64,000 nt of DNA, taken from NCBI GenBank assembly GCA_000697355.1, contig JNEN01000835.1:1-64000 (forward strand), read 5' to 3'. Of the stretch, positions 35,268 to 47,726 are shown in pieces. This DNA comes from Syncephalastrum monosporum B8922. Its lineage: Eukaryota; Mucoromycota; Mucoromycetes; Mucorales; Syncephalastraceae. The position numbers and the translations under genes were made by a program. Numbering within the stretch: the first letter of the stretch is position 1; the number at the start of each line of letters is the position of its first letter. The notes under the pieces were generated by a model, which ran no database searches, was not told where the DNA came from, and saw only the letters and a list, made by a program, of their open reading frames with translations.

Positions 35268-37856
35268 ATGCCCGAACTGTTTATAAACAAGCCAGTCGTC
35301 AAGCTGCCAAAAAAACGCCAGAGCTTTCTCGTTGAGCATCCCACCTTCCCACCCCCGGCTGCACAGCTCGCCACGGCAACGCATATTAAAAGCCCATCAT
35401 CACCACCACCATCAGCAGTCGCCGGAACCGGACGTACACAACCGCAACAAGGAAACCATGGCAATGACTATCTTGCGTCGGACTATCTTTATTTCGATGG
35501 CTTGCTCGGCACCCAATCCGACAGTGACGTTATGGATCTCATCAAGAGTTGCGACCCTATCGAGTAAGTCTCAGTTACAGAAAAAGGAAAATGAGAAGAC
35601 TCACAAACCTTATCTAGGATGCGCTGTCAAGGGAATGGTTCAGGGTATATTCGATTTCCTTCGAGAGCAAAAGGTATAGTTCACATATAAATACAGACAC
35701 GCACATGTGCATATATGATAAATCCCAAAAAGAGCGGGACAGGCGTCACTCTGAGAAAGGGGCAAACGAAAGAAGATGTATTGACTGAGACTTTTTTTTT
35801 GGCGCGATTCATCCATCTATTAGCTGACCGGGCTTACACACTTTTCAATGCGGCTTATCTGAAGAATAATGTTCGGCTCCAGCTTCGGATACACCCTCCG
35901 GACGGACCGCCAGAGCCTGAGGCAACGTCGGGCATTCTGCAGATCACGAATTTGCCGCTCCATGCTACCAATGCCTTCTTGTACGACCACTTTCGGAATT
36001 TTGGACCCATGAACCTCTGTAAAGTTATCATGGAACAAGGCACACATTTTCGAGGCACTGCTCTTGTCCAGTATTTCCGTACGGAAGATGCAGATGCAGC
36101 GGCTACAGCCATGGTAATTCGTCGTATCTATATCTATTCATATTATCTGAGTCCACTCACATGGTGTTCCAGAACGGCAAGATGATTCACGGCTGTGTCA
36201 TGTAACGTCAAAAAAAATTTAGTTTGTCTGTTCAACAAACCCTGCTGACACGCGTGATGTACCTTTTTGTAGAAGCGTTTTTCCATTTGTTTCCAGAAAG
36301 ACACGGCCACAGTCTGTGGAAATGGAGGCAGGTGCCAAAATATTCGAGTTTGCTTGCAAGCTAACAATCGATACATCATATTGCAGAAGCGCGCGTCCGC
36401 TCCAGCTGGAGGAGGAGGAAGCCAGCACCTACCACGTCAGCAAAACGGCTCAGCAATTACAGCCACTACCAACTCTCCCACCGCCGTGGATTATACCAAT
36501 CTCTACATCAAAAATTTGGATCTAAATGTGAAAAGCTCAGATTTGTTCAGTGCGTTCCGTCGGTTTGGTCGGATAATATCAGCTCGCGTAATGAAGAACA
36601 CACAGACGCGACAGTCAAAAGGATTCGGCTTTGTCAGTTTTGGAAAAGCAGACGAAGCAGCTCGCGCTTTACAGGAAATGAACAATACATACATTCTTAG
36701 CAAGCCTATCATCGTTGCCTTTCACGAACCCAAGAAACCGCGTGATGGAGCTGCGAACCAACAGCAGCAACAAGAAACAGCACGGCCCATGGTCAAACAG
36801 CAGTCGTTGCCAATGCAACCTCAATCCCTTCCCATGATACCGCCCTCACTGCCTGCCAGTTATCCTTCTTATCACCCTATCCAACCAGATTTTTACCGCC
36901 AAAATCCTCCTCCGCCGCCGCCTACCCGTCTCGGCCGACGTATGACGGCTGTATCCATGGCGTCGTATGATAAGGTAATGAAGTACCTCGGAGATAAAGT
37001 ACAGGGCGACTGATCATGACATTAGCAACGCAACGCATCGGCTCCGGGCACCTTCTCGGCTCCATTAACCGCGCCAGGTACGAATGGCTGTACCCCCTTG
37101 AAGACTGCGCTACCCACAGCAGCAGCAGAATTGCAGCCCTCCTTTGTGCAATTACAGCACACAGCGCGACCCGCTGGACCTTTGCAACAGACACATCCAT
37201 ACAAATTAACTTCCACTGGTCGGCCGACCATGCGGCGCCGCACATCCGCGGAGTCCATGTCCAGTGTCTTGACAGAAACGAGCTCTGGGGTACAAAAACA
37301 GCGCATGATGGAAGCAATCATTGCCTGCAGCGGAACGAGTGATATGGCGGACGAGCTGGCTGATATGCTGCTGACACTCAAACGCAAAGAGAGATCGTTA
37401 TGCTTGTTCAACCAGGACTTTATACGCGCCAAAATTCAACAGGCAAGAGCTGCGTTGGCTATATGCGATGGTGACGATCTGGACGGTGCCCATGCTTCTG
37501 AAGACCGTTCATCGCCGCAAAAACATCCCCCCCAACCCGCCTATTATCATCAAACAACTCCTCCTACGCCACCGCCATCTCGACCGAAGCCCGTCGTCGT
37601 GTCTGAAGCAACCAAGGTCCTACGTGGCCTGGAAGGCAAGACGGTGCTCGAGAAGAAACAGGCGCTGGGCGATAAACTCTTCCCGCTTGTCAAGGCCACG
37701 GGCGTCAAGCAAGCCAATAAGGTGACCATCCGTTTGTTGGATACCGTGCCACTGAGCGACTTGGCTCGGGTGATGTTTGATGACAAAAGCGCTCTGCAGC
37801 CCAAAATCGACATGGCTGTGAAAGATGTTCAACGTATCAGCAGCAGTTCTGCATAA
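35268..37856 (+). CDS. RNA-binding protein with three RRMs and two MLLE-like domains (Rrm4-like)
   Basis: Exons 35268-35563, 35618-35673, 35824-36113, 36174-36202, about 36297-36315 (tentative), 36387-36974, 37026-37856; about 702 aa. RRM1 roughly residues 73-145 (LYFDGLL, GYIRFPSRAKADRA), RRM2 155-225 (LQITNLPLHA, GTALVQYF), RRM3 268-345 (NLYIKNLDLNV, KGFGFVSFGKADEAARA). After a Gln/Pro linker come two PABC/MLLE-like domains, about 515-572 (weaker) and 633-697 (KKQALGDKLFPLVKA..KVTIRLLD). Three N-terminal RRMs plus C-terminal MLLEs is the plan of Rrm4 of Ustilago, which carries mRNAs on moving endosomes; a PAB1 would have four RRMs. The last intron (36975-37025) is 51 nt and contains stops. 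The 19-nt middle exon was chosen only to close the phase. Confidence 0.82.
36975..37025 (+). other. 51-nt intron dividing RRM part from MLLE part
   Basis: GTAATG...CATTAG. The frame is the same on both sides, but the intron contains three in-frame stops (first at 37011), so retention would yield a protein of about 438 aa with RRMs and no MLLE domains. Confidence 0.8.
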
Positions 37857-37952
37857 TTACCCACATGAAAAATCCACATTCTTTCCTCCCCCCCCTTCCC
37901 TCTTGATTTATCCAGTTGCAGTTGTAAAAAAAAAGCAGAAAACAGCGATCTA

Positions 37953-40900
37953 TTATGCTTCTTCTTGTAACGTATCAAATGGATTTACCGACACGGGAGT
38001 CGTGGTCCCTTTCTGCAAAAGAGGAGGCGGAGCCACGGTCCTGCGTTCGGACCAAGTCATCTTTCCAGTGCGGTCAATCCAGCAGCAATCCACACGTGCG
38101 GCCGTCTCGCTCGCAACCAGGGCGTCAAGTGCTTGTTTTTTCAGGTGCCATATATACTCTTCTTTGGCTGTGGCGTCCATATCGTCTGGCAAATCAGGCT
38201 TGATCAAAACAGCGTCGGCATCGCTCATCCACTCGGATGTATACTTGACATGTTCACCAAACACTTGCTGCAGCTCCATGTCGAGCTCGGTTTTGATCAG
38301 CCCAAACTTGAGGTCTGATAGACAGATCGCATTGACCGGAGGCTTGTTCTTGGACGCCTGAGCGCCATCGGCAGCCGGGGGCGGCGGTCTGTTCATCGAA
38401 GGATGGTGGGCAGCCACGGACAGAAGCGGGGTGGGTATGCGGCAATCCCCGAGGGTTTTCCGGATCACCACGCTGCGGAAGGGCTCCGGATCGACAGCCT
38501 CCGTGGCGAGGTTGAAATGCACGCAGTAGCGATGCAAGAACTTGCGTAGGTGACTCTTCATCGGCTTGCAGTGAAGCGTTTGCTTGGTCTTGTCGTTGCA
38601 GAAACCGATCAGCATGCTCTCTACTTGCTTGCATGTGCTGCTATTATCCACGTAATATTCGCACAGTGTGTCGTCGTAGTAGCCGAGGTCGTCGGTCGTG
38701 AGAGCGGGTTCTTCTCTATCTTCATCGATCTCGAGTGCTTGGGCAAGCTTGCGATTACGTTCGACCTTGGCGCAAAAGTCATTGCAGGCCAACTCGCGCT
38801 TCGATCCGCTTGACTGGGCCGTGGCGTTACATGGTACCTGGAGCGAGTGCTGCCCGCACTTGCAGGACACACGGATCGGGGCAGGGCAGGGATAGGTTTC
38901 CGGACACTGTGTCAAACCATGGCATTTACTTGTGCAGGCGTGACCGCACTGCTCGCGCTTACCCGTGCACTGTTGAGTGCACACTTCGCCCTCGCCGAGG
39001 CAAGGTCCCCGGTGACACGATTGGAGACACCGGTGGCGACCGCAAGGCAAGAGATTGTCACATACTCGGCCGCAACGGGGTGCGTCACGGTAACAGGGCA
39101 CATTCTTCAGCTCAGTCTTGCCACAGACGCACGTGCGCGTCACCAGCATGGCACACGGTGGGCACGATTCCGAATCGGGATGGCAGTTGTGGTTCAGGAG
39201 GCGAAGGTGGCCACAGGTGGTAGGTCGTGTGCATGGATGAGGGCAAGGCGGGAGCTTGACCCCACAACGAATGGGTGGCTCAAGCACAGTACGCCCGCAG
39301 TGGCATGCCATTTCCTCGAATACGGCCTCTATAGCCATGATAACCAGGTCAGACAAGATCGAAAATCACCACCTGTATTTTGCTTACCGAGACAAGGTTG
39401 ACAGGGCCCTTTGTGACACCGTTCCTGACAGGCATGCTCACCACAGGAGAGGGTGCGGCCGCACGTGAGAGGGCATTCGTGCGCAGCTTCGGCTTGTTCA
39501 CGCATCATTGGGGTACGTTTGACACCCTTTTTTTTGATGGCGAGACAGCATGTGTTACCACACGCGTGTCTACCGCAGTTTCGCATACTCCGGCATACGC
39601 GATCGCACAAAGGCGGTGCGCCTCCGGAGCCTTCGTCTACCTCGGAACACACGGCTTTGAAATGTGTGGAGCGGCACCGGCAAGGGACGTCAACCGCGTT
39701 GGTGCAGGGCGGGCACGTGCCCAAATGGCATGGCTCGGCGCAGGTATGACCGCAAGGTAGCGTCTTGTTGCAGCTGGAATCACAGGTGGGAATAGGATCT
39801 GTGCATTTTTCGCGGGGTGTCTTTATCGGTGTTGCGCCGCACGGGCAGGTGTGGATGCGTTGAGGATCAAAGGGACACGGGAGTGGTTGATTCGTATCGT
39901 CTTTCGGATGGCATGGCTTCTGACACCGGTGTTCGTTGCAGTCAAAGAACCTGAGGAAAGAATGGGTTAAGTATGTTCGAATAGTATAGAAAAACCAACT
40001 TACTGCTCGCAGGTATTCTCGCACGCGTAGGAGCCAACATGGTCTCGGCTATGGACGCCCTTTACGCTTCCACAGACAGCCTTACGGGATTCCTTGCCAC
40101 AGAAACACGTCTGCTCTTCCTCGACGTCGCAAGGTGGACAGAGGCCGGGATGGCAGGGGGAAGTACATGTATGCTTTCCGCATCCGAGCAGTTCACCACA
40201 GGTCTTGGTACACGCGAAGCTTCGCGTGGTGTAATCCGTTTCGACACAGCGTGCTTGGCGCGATTCAGAGCCGCAAAAGCAGGATAGAGTGGGGCCCATG
40301 GCAGTACAAGGCGGACAGGGACCGGGGTGGCAAGGGCTGGGATACACAGATGAGACACGAGACTGGGCAAGGTTACGGTGACTTACAGCACGCATCCATG
40401 AGGGCAATCGCGCGACTTCTTGCAGAGCTGGCCGCACGAGTGGGGGGTGAGATAGCGAGAGAGATCAGGATCACGGTGCTTCCCGCAGAAACAGAAGTAA
40501 TCAGATGGAACGGTGTTCCGGGTATGCTGGCAGCCAGGACAGCGCCAAGAAGTAGTGGGTCGGTTGGTGGATGTATCTGCATTATCAGAAATCATACCGA
40601 TGATGTTAATGACTTCTACTTCTATCCCAATCCAGCCAATTCCTCTGTTACCTGTCAGTGACTTTTCTGCCCACTTTTGGACACAGCCAAGGTGAAATAC
40701 AGCCCAGCAGCAGTCGCAGGACCAGGTGGGATGGGCAGGACGTACAACGTCCCAGCACACCATACATTCGTACTGTCCTGACCGAAGATCTCGGGTTAAT
40801 GCGGCCGTCAGATCGTCTTGGATCGGCTCGACTGCTGTCTGACTCGACTTCTTGTTGGAGGGGCCGCGGCGTCGTCTTCGAGAACCTGACTGTGCAGCTG

Positions 40901-41282
40901 GGTGCCCTGTCTCGCTAGGTTTGTCATTTTCGTCGCATTCTGTTAACCGACCCTGCGGACGATTCTTGGTAATCTGCGGCTGTCGCTGCTTTTGCGCGAC
41001 ATCTTTCTTCTTATCTCGAGGCTTGTTCCGTTTCGACGTCAGGTCCTTGTTATCAGGCGTGCACTCATCTTCGTCCCTGGACTGGTCTTTTGGCTGGTCT
41101 TTTGGCTGGTCTTTGGGCTGTTTCCTTGGGCGATGCCGGTGTGGTTGGCCAGACTTTGGCTTTGGCTTTGGCTTTGGCTTTCCAGCAGAAGCAGAGGAAG
41201 TGTCTACTATGACATTGGAAGAGGGCTCTCTCGAGGGAGTAGAGGAATTATTCACAGTAGTGGTCGTGGTAGAATCAGCCAT
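37953..41282 (-). CDS. FAP1: NFX1-type zinc finger protein FAP1 (RING/PHD-like finger, NF-X1 repeats, R3H)
   Basis: Exons 40652-41282, 40387-40576, 40004-40336, 39388-39950, 37953-39328; 1030 aa, phases closed. The N-terminus is basic with K-P and P-K-D-Q repeats; next a RING/PHD-like Cys-His finger (YECMVCWDVV ... WSCDCCWAVFHLGCVQKW ... WRCPGCQ), then a long array of NF-X1 fingers (repeats like CHPGPCPPC, CGKHTC, CGHTCAEPCHLGTCPPC), and an R3H-type segment (RKFLHRYCVHF) toward the C-terminus. Yeast FAP1 binds FKBP12 and competes with rapamycin; metazoan NFX1 is a transcription regulator/E3. It is convergent with the Rrm4-like gene, with 96 bp between stops. Confidence 0.95.
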
Positions 41283-41616
41283 ATAAAGCTGTATGAGGAA
41301 AAAAAAAGGGTCGTTCCTTGTCGCTTCTTATACTCCCACTGGCTGTGTTCAGTGGCGCAGAAGCACAACATGCCGCAGCACACTCCCAAATATAGCAATA
41401 ACATTACCGTTTTATTTCCCTCCTTCTGGCTTTGTGCCGCCTTTTTCTACCTGGACTCTCTTTTCACACAAAGTAGCATCACACTCACTGCTCTTGAGCC
41501 ATGCAGTACTGTACAGGCAAACTACATAGTTACTTCAATTATATACTCGTTTTTCGTCACAACGCTACGACCAGTTGGTGACACTTTACTAATATCGTAT
41601 AACCATTGTAAAGTGC

Positions 41617-41745
41617 TCGCTCGATAACTCGATACTCGATAACTCGATATTCCCCTAAGTCGATCACCGTCGCTGCAACCGAATCACGTTAAGCAGAGAA
41701 AATTCGATAACTCGATAATTCGATACTCGATCAACCGCCATTCAA
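41617..41745. repeat. ACTCGATA-type short repeats, left cluster
   Basis: Several close copies of (A)ACTCGATA and a segment ATAACTCGAT-ATT..TAAGTCGATCACC that recurs at about 42127-42155 in the same orientation. They flank the Tigger-like coding relic. Confidence 0.7.
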
Positions 41746-41871
41746 ACGATCGAGTTAGGATTTAACCAATGAAATTGTCGAAAGTTACGATATAACAAAT
41801 CAGACGTTAGGATTTGAACAAGCGACCTGCAGAAACCAGGACTGATACATGTAACCAGGGAGATGGTGGAT

Positions 41872-42007
41872 TGGTTTGGCTTGGCTTTGTTGTCAGCCCC
41901 AATTCTTCCTGAGCCCACTGAGCGAGCTGGCGTTGACTGTACGGAGACGTCGTACTCTTATGCTTCCGGATTATAGCTGATTTTCGGCGATAAATAAGTT
42001 GTTGCAT
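41872..42007 (-). pseudogene. Pogo/Tigger-type transposase N-terminal relic (CENP-B-like HTH)
   Basis: A 66-codon minus-strand ORF reads SAIIRKHKSTTSPYSQ-RQLAQWAQEELGL-TTKPSQT, matching the first helix-turn-helix of pogo/Tigger/CENP-B proteins (S-x-x-x-L-A-x-W-x-x-E-x-F-G-L-x-x-x-P-S-x-x-T-I). The usual following T-I-S-R-I-L-K is lost and no DDE domain follows, so only a fragment remains. Flanked by short repeats that may be remains of the element. Confidence 0.65.
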
Positions 42008-42126
42008 ATTGTTATTGAAAGCTGGCGAAAAGATGGAAAAGAATTTGTAGCTGTGCTACGCATCACATGTATTATAGAGTATACGGAATACATATTATCC
42101 GTAGTCTCGGTCGGCGAATCAATTTT

Positions 42127-42185
42127 TATAACTCGATCATTCGGTAAGTCGATCACCACCGCCCTTGGTGATCGAGTTGTCGAGC
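42127..42185. repeat. ACTCGATA-type short repeats, right copy
   Basis: ATAACTCGATCATTCGGTAAGTCGATCACC, a direct near-copy of the left segment about 490 bp away, followed by an inverted GTGATCGAGTTGTCGAG. Confidence 0.7.
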
Positions 42186-43615
42186 GGGCACTGCACTCGG
42201 AACAGGACGTAGAGTCAACTGCTTCCGAAGGGAAGCCTATCTCTTTATTTATACTAGCATCTGCGATATATACACCCATTTAATCAATATGCTCTTAGAA
42301 AACAGTATCAAGTGTCGTTGAAGCGTATGCATTTCATTACTTTTGTAGGTTATTATCTCGCTTATTGCTTAACTATACAGAACGTAGGTACACGTTCATG
42401 ATCTGCTCCTAAGTATAATCAGTAAGATAGCGCCCCCGATAACTTCTATGTGTATCTACTTTTAAGCACGATATATGAAGTGGACTTATTCTATCAAGTC
42501 TGATTTCACGCAGTCATACGTATATTAATGTGCCATATAATAAGAACGCTTATCCAGTAAATTCCCCTGATCGCATGATAAGCCCGTGGAGCAACGTCTC
42601 TTTAATTTATGACATAGCCAACTTCAATTTAGAGTAATTTTTCCACTGCTAATATCTTTGACATACTTTTCCTCGTGTATATAGAAGTCTTACTGCTTTT
42701 GAATATGTATTTCCAGAGGGTTTCGACATACTACTCGAGAAGGAGAGCCAAACTGGTGATGTGCATACCGCAGTACGGTATACTGCAGTACAACCGCGCC
42801 GTATTTGACTTTGTGTTTTCTAGATGTCTAAAAGCATGCAGGTTAGCAGACGACCGTATAGAATAAGGTTGGCAGAAATTCACATCTAAGTTTCTATGGC
42901 GATCGATGTTCACTCCGTTATGGACCATATCATCATCATTCTCTATCACTCGGATGCGAACACTTTATCTGGTCTGATCTATACGCAGCTCACGCTGTTG
43001 TTCGTCTGTGTACGACAATGAACTAAAATCATTTTGACACTTTCTAGAAACCGTTTCACGTTCATTCTACATGGAATGGTTTCTACAAATATGTTAATAA
43101 TATATGCGCCAGTTTAGGAAGTGCAAGCCCTATTATCAGTGAAACAATACAAGTAGCTTCTTTTTGCTCTTAGCTTTCCAGACTGTCCATTTCCTATTAA
43201 AATAAAACTTCGAGTGATCGGTTTTAGTTTTCCCTACAACTGAAGCATCCAGAAGTTTCGCTAGATCTGGGACCTGGAGAAGAGAGCTGAGTTTGATTTA
43301 CCACATCGATTCATTTGATAGAGCAACGTTTGAATGACGAATTCCCGATTTATGCACCAAGGGCTGGGTTCGTTTTCTCGGCGAGCATTCATATGCAGAA
43401 CACAGATGTCATCAAAAATTTTTACTTTTTCCAAATATGTTTTGCTTTATTTTTGGCTGTACAGGTAGCAAAATAAAATGAAGATTGTATACATAATGTT
43501 TAGGTGATAAACATGCTCGGAGGCACGTTAAATTGGGGGATATGATATCAGATGTGCGATGATGAGGTTTGGAGGGAAAGCGAGATTAGAGAAAATGGGG
43601 AAACTAAGTACGCAC

Positions 43616-44584
43616 TTAGTAGAAAATGGGGAGATCCCAGCCCTTGATGATAGGATCGTTAAATCGCAGGCCCATATCGAGCTGGTTGATGGCCTGAATG
43701 TCCTCTTCGTCCATCTTCCAGTTAAGAGCTTCCAGGTTGTTCTTCATGCGCTCTACGGAAAGGGATTTGGGCACGACACCAACGTTTCGCTCCAGGGACC
43801 ACCGCAGGGCAACCTGTGCGGGTGATGTGTTGTACTTGGCGGCGACATCCTTGATAGTGGGGTTGTCGAAAAGAGACTGGACGGATTTGGCATGCTTAAG
43901 ACCACCGGCAGCAAAGGAAGCGGGACCAAATGAGGAGTAGGCGGTGACAGCAATTCCCTGGCGTTGCACCCAGTCGACAAGAATGCGTTGCTGCAGGTAA
44001 GGGTGAAGCTCAACCTGGAGGAGCGAAGGTTGAATGCGGCAGTACGAGAGGAGGTCCATGAGCATCTGGACGTTGAAGTTGGAAACACCAATGTTGCGAG
44101 CAAGACCGGCATCAACGCATGCCTCCATAGCTGCCCAGCATTCGTGCATGGGGGCTCGTGCGCGGGTCACTTGAGTCTTACCGGGCACACACCAGCCAGC
44201 AGGGTACTTCGTTTCAATAGGGACGTGTTCCAGAGCGATCGGGAAATGGCACAAGAACATGTCAACATAGTCGAGGCCAAGGTCTTGCAGACTCTTCTCC
44301 AAAGCAAGACGAACATGATCTTTGCCGTGGTGGGTGTTCCAGAGCTTGGAGATGACAAACAGTTCCTCGCGCTCAACAAGGCCATCGGCAATGGCCTTGC
44401 GAATACCGTCGCCAACTTCCTTCTCGTTGTAATAGTTGCTGCCACCGTCGAACAAGCGGTAACCAGTCTTGATGGCGTTGTAGATAACCTCAGCAGTGAC
44501 ATCAGGTTCGATCTTGGCGCAACCGAAACCGATCAAGGGCATCTTGTCACCAGAGGGTTGGAGGGTGATATATTCAATAGTCAT
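43616..44584 (-). CDS. XYL1: NAD(P)H-dependent D-xylose reductase (aldo-keto reductase family 2)
   Basis: Reduces D-xylose to xylitol, the first step of fungal pentose use; may act on other aldoses. Intronless, 322 aa, usual length. The AKR catalytic tetrad sits at the textbook positions: Asp46 (YRLFDGG), Tyr51 (NYYNEKEVG), Lys80 (ISKLW) and His113 (LCHFPI). The coenzyme motif near the C-terminus is VPKSLSVERMKNNLEAL, where most family members have IPKS-x-x-x-x-R. LARNIGVSNFN and LQVELHPYLQQ are further AKR marks. A TATA box lies about 96 bp upstream. Confidence 0.93.
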   Translation of the reverse strand: MTIEYITLQPSGDKMPLIGFGCAKIEPDVTAEVIYNAIKTGYRLFDGGSNYYNEKEVGDGIRKAIADGLVEREELFVISKLWNTHHGKDHVRLALEKSLQDLGLDYVDMFLCHFPIALEHVPIETKYPAGWCVPGKTQVTRARAPMHECWAAMEACVDAGLARNIGVSNFNVQMLMDLLSYCRIQPSLLQVELHPYLQQRILVDWVQRQGIAVTAYSSFGPASFAAGGLKHAKSVQSLFDNPTIKDVAAKYNTSPAQVALRWSLERNVGVVPKSLSVERMKNNLEALNWKMDEEDIQAINQLDMGLRFNDPIIKGWDLPIFY

Positions 44585-44679
44585 GGTAGCGGAAGTTGTG
44601 CTTTGGTAAGTGCGAGGAGAGTTGTTGTAAAGAAAAAGATTAAGTGAATTGATGAGGTAGAAAACAGGAACACAGCCCT

Positions 44680-44687
44680 TATTTATA
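44680..44687 (-). promoter_or_regulatory. TATA box of the xylose reductase gene
   Basis: TATAAATA on the minus strand, about 96 bp upstream of the ATG at 44584. Confidence 0.55.
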
Positions 44688-46849
44688 TTCGATTGTGGAT
44701 TTCGGAAGACATCCCTCGCCGCTTGACGTCGTCATCTCTATGTATGGAAATCAAACGAAATCAGTGGACCCTTCAATTTTGACTCGGATGATGTGAATCT
44801 GGTCAGCTGCCATATTAATCCTTTGCCTGGATTTGACCAGATAAGGACGTACAACCAAAACCCCCAATTTTCGGTTCTCTCACCCTTACCGTCACACCCC
44901 TCTTTTGCCATACACCCCGTGAGTTTGTACCCGCTGTTGTCATTATCGATATATCTATAGTATCAGGATATGACGAAGAAAAGTGTCGTCGCGGTTCTAT
45001 ATCATCGGTTATATCATACAATTTTTCGAAATGTTTCGATGATGTCTTCAGCAGAAAAAAACTCAGTAGCGGCACGCTGTAATCTGAGAGAAATCCCGCC
45101 CGTCATTTCTACCACTGTCCGCCGGACTCATGCGCTCTTGGTCCGGAGTCCGACCCGGACGGCTTTTTCTGCACTTCTTGTCAGCTATTGGGACTTCTTC
45201 CAATCAAGTTTGGCGATGAAGAAAGTTTAGGTTTCACAATCCCCCCGCCCCGTCCCCATGAGCACCCAAAACCCGATCGAGAGGGCGGTTACAATTTCCA
45301 AAAGGATCACTGCAGTAATCGATATCGATTGGGGCGTTGGTGGCCAGTGCCCCGCCACGACCACCACAAATAGATGCCACACACACACTCACATACACGC
45401 ACACATGCACACCACGCAGCATATCTCATTTGTTCTCACACATCTACTGTTACTCTTGGCAGAAAATTTGAAAGTCGTGCAAGGGAATTCTGAGAGAGCC
45501 ACATTGTGTCGCAGTATATGAGGAATTTGTACTCCTTTTTTGTTTATTGCTTATGTGGAATTGGTGGATGTGGGTATAATGGGTATTTTCTTTTGGTTCC
45601 ATTGAGATACCCCATTACATAGTCTCAGCCTTCTATCCTAATCCCACCCCCTTCTCGAGATCTCTTTCCTGCATCGCTGCACCCTCCGCTTCGTGTGAAG
45701 CCCTGGGTCATATGCAAGAGGTGTCCTACAAAAAAGGAATGCATATCGATTAAACGCGATGTCGTCTCCTGTCCAAATATAGTCGTGGCACCCTCGCTTA
45801 TTTGAGGTTTATGCATCGATAAGCAGCCTCAAGTATTCATCTATATTAGCTAGGCGCTGATAGGAGGATGGGCAGTCTTGCCAATAAATGTTCGCCGATT
45901 CTGCGTGGACACAAAGCCAAGTGCTACTCTGCTGTACTACTTTCTCATCGGGTGAATACGCTTCCTTTCCTCGTCCAGAAAACTGTCTAAGGTTGACAAT
46001 TGGTTGGATGCTGCCTGACAGTGTGCCACAGCACTTTGATGTGGGATAGTCAGCTCAGATGGGAATGCCTAAATAAGAGTCTCCACATAATCAGAGCACA
46101 ATCTGCGTGGTAATAAGTGGTAATAAAAGTATACCCCGCTATAAATCCTGAATCATGGAGCTTCCTGAAAGATTGCATCATTACGTTCCAAATTGGATAT
46201 CCCCACTTTGTTTGTATATATGTATATATGCGGCATGTGTGAACGCACCTACAGAATCTGGGTTGCCTAACCGGAAGCTTTTTGTTGATTGGCAAGACGT
46301 TTCTTGTTATACTGTAGTTGATGCCACATGGCATGAATGAGAGACTACTTCATGCTGTTACCTTTTGTACTAATTGCTCCCTCCGCAGTCAATGCACGCA
46401 CGCTCATCAGCCGGTCGCCACACTTTATTAGTATGGTCGTAGTTGGACCAGAAGCGAGAGGCTGTGCCATAGCATGTAGGGCTTGTGCGTCCCAATTTTA
46501 CGGGCTACTGTGATGATTCGATGCTGTTCTTCTCACGGGGCCATGGTGATACTGATTGTCATGTACCGTGCCCGATTTGACAATGATATGTGGTTTGGCT
46601 CAGTTGTAGAAGACAGCACAACGCCGCTTTATTTGCTTTGAGTAACCTTTGTAGGATTTGCGACCTTTTTTGGTCCTCGTGTCCGGCTTCCCCGCCATAT
46701 TTGGGAGCAATCGCAAAGTTATGTGCTTAAAATGTAGCTTATTTGGACCGCGCCATTCCCCCCCCCCTCAGAAGGTGTAATATGAATAAGCGCTGCTTGT
46801 GCTTCAGGAAGAGCCAAACGTCATTTTTTCCGTTAGTATCTGTTGATAG

Positions 46850-46878
46850 AATACGTGAAATTACGTGAAATTACGTGT
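46850..46878. repeat. Short 10-bp tandem repeat TACGTGAAAT
   Basis: Three consecutive units, the last incomplete. Confidence 0.75.
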
Positions 46879-47726
46879 TGGGGCTCAGAATGGCGTTCAA
46901 GGAATACAGTATATAATCAGGGAGATTTAAACGGGGTATACGTCAAATAGCTGTCATCGCCCAAAATGGATCCAGCGGGAAGTGATGTGGTGACGTCAGG
47001 TGTCATCCTCATATAGAGCTGATCGTCAATATCGTCATCCTAACAAAAGCTCTCCAAGCACTTTATATTATCGAAGTAACTATCAATAGTCAACAGAAGT
47101 TCTCAAGGAAAACGTTTTGCTTGGTACGTTCTTCTGTATGACCCGCCTCTTTGTTATACACAGACCATGGTGCGGGCTCACAGGCCAGGTTGAATGGTAA
47201 GACTTGTGTCACACCAATGCTTGGCGGTGTATAGATTTTTATGAAAGAGGGGATCAATGGGACCTACGCTTTGCAGGACGGCAGATACGGTATACTGCAT
47301 TGATGGTCACTTTTTCCTTTTCCTTCCTCATAACTTCTTCCTGCGTGCACATGCTTAAATTAACTGAAACATGTCGCAGGCTAATTAGTGACGATCTTTT
47401 TTTTTTCTTTCGGCGAAGATCAGATCTTCGGCCAGCCACTGCCATTTAGTACCATATATATCCTAGAAGGCATAGCTTGTGCATTTAAAGAGATGAGCTC
47501 TTGCACTTCCACTACGCAACCTTTTTACAAGAGCGAGTAAATTGAGAAGAGGAGAAGTGATAAAAGCTCATTAGTGTTTACTTTATGGGTACTTTGAGTG
47601 GGCTCAAAACAAAAACAATGGGCCTAACGAGCGGAAAAAAAAGAGACGCGGGGTTTTGAAAACGGGCACAAAAACCTGGAATTGTCCAGACACACTCTGT
47701 TGCTGTCCCTGGCTCTTCAGGTCGCC

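Larger units (their letters stand above)
41283..43615. other. Gene-poor interval with transposon debris
   Basis: Contains the pogo/Tigger relic and CGATAACTCGATA-type repeats listed separately. From 42280 to 43600 nothing recognisable is seen. Confidence 0.6.
44585..47726. other. Gene-free interval
   Basis: Beyond the xylose reductase promoter no supported gene. Holds CA-rich sequence (about 45377-45412), a C-run near 46760 and three copies of TACGTGAAAT-like units at about 46850-46878. The 87-codon ORF at 45258-45521 has an ATG but no domain. Confidence 0.55.

Noticed and set aside
41800..41880. tRNA-like T-arm/B-box (GTTCAAATCC on the minus strand) suggesting a tRNA or SINE
   Set aside because: No matching acceptor stem or A box at the right distance; the same strand reads as a Tigger HTH just upstream.
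45258..45521. 87-codon ORF with ATG
   Set aside because: The middle is a translated CA repeat (His/Thr run); no homology recognised.
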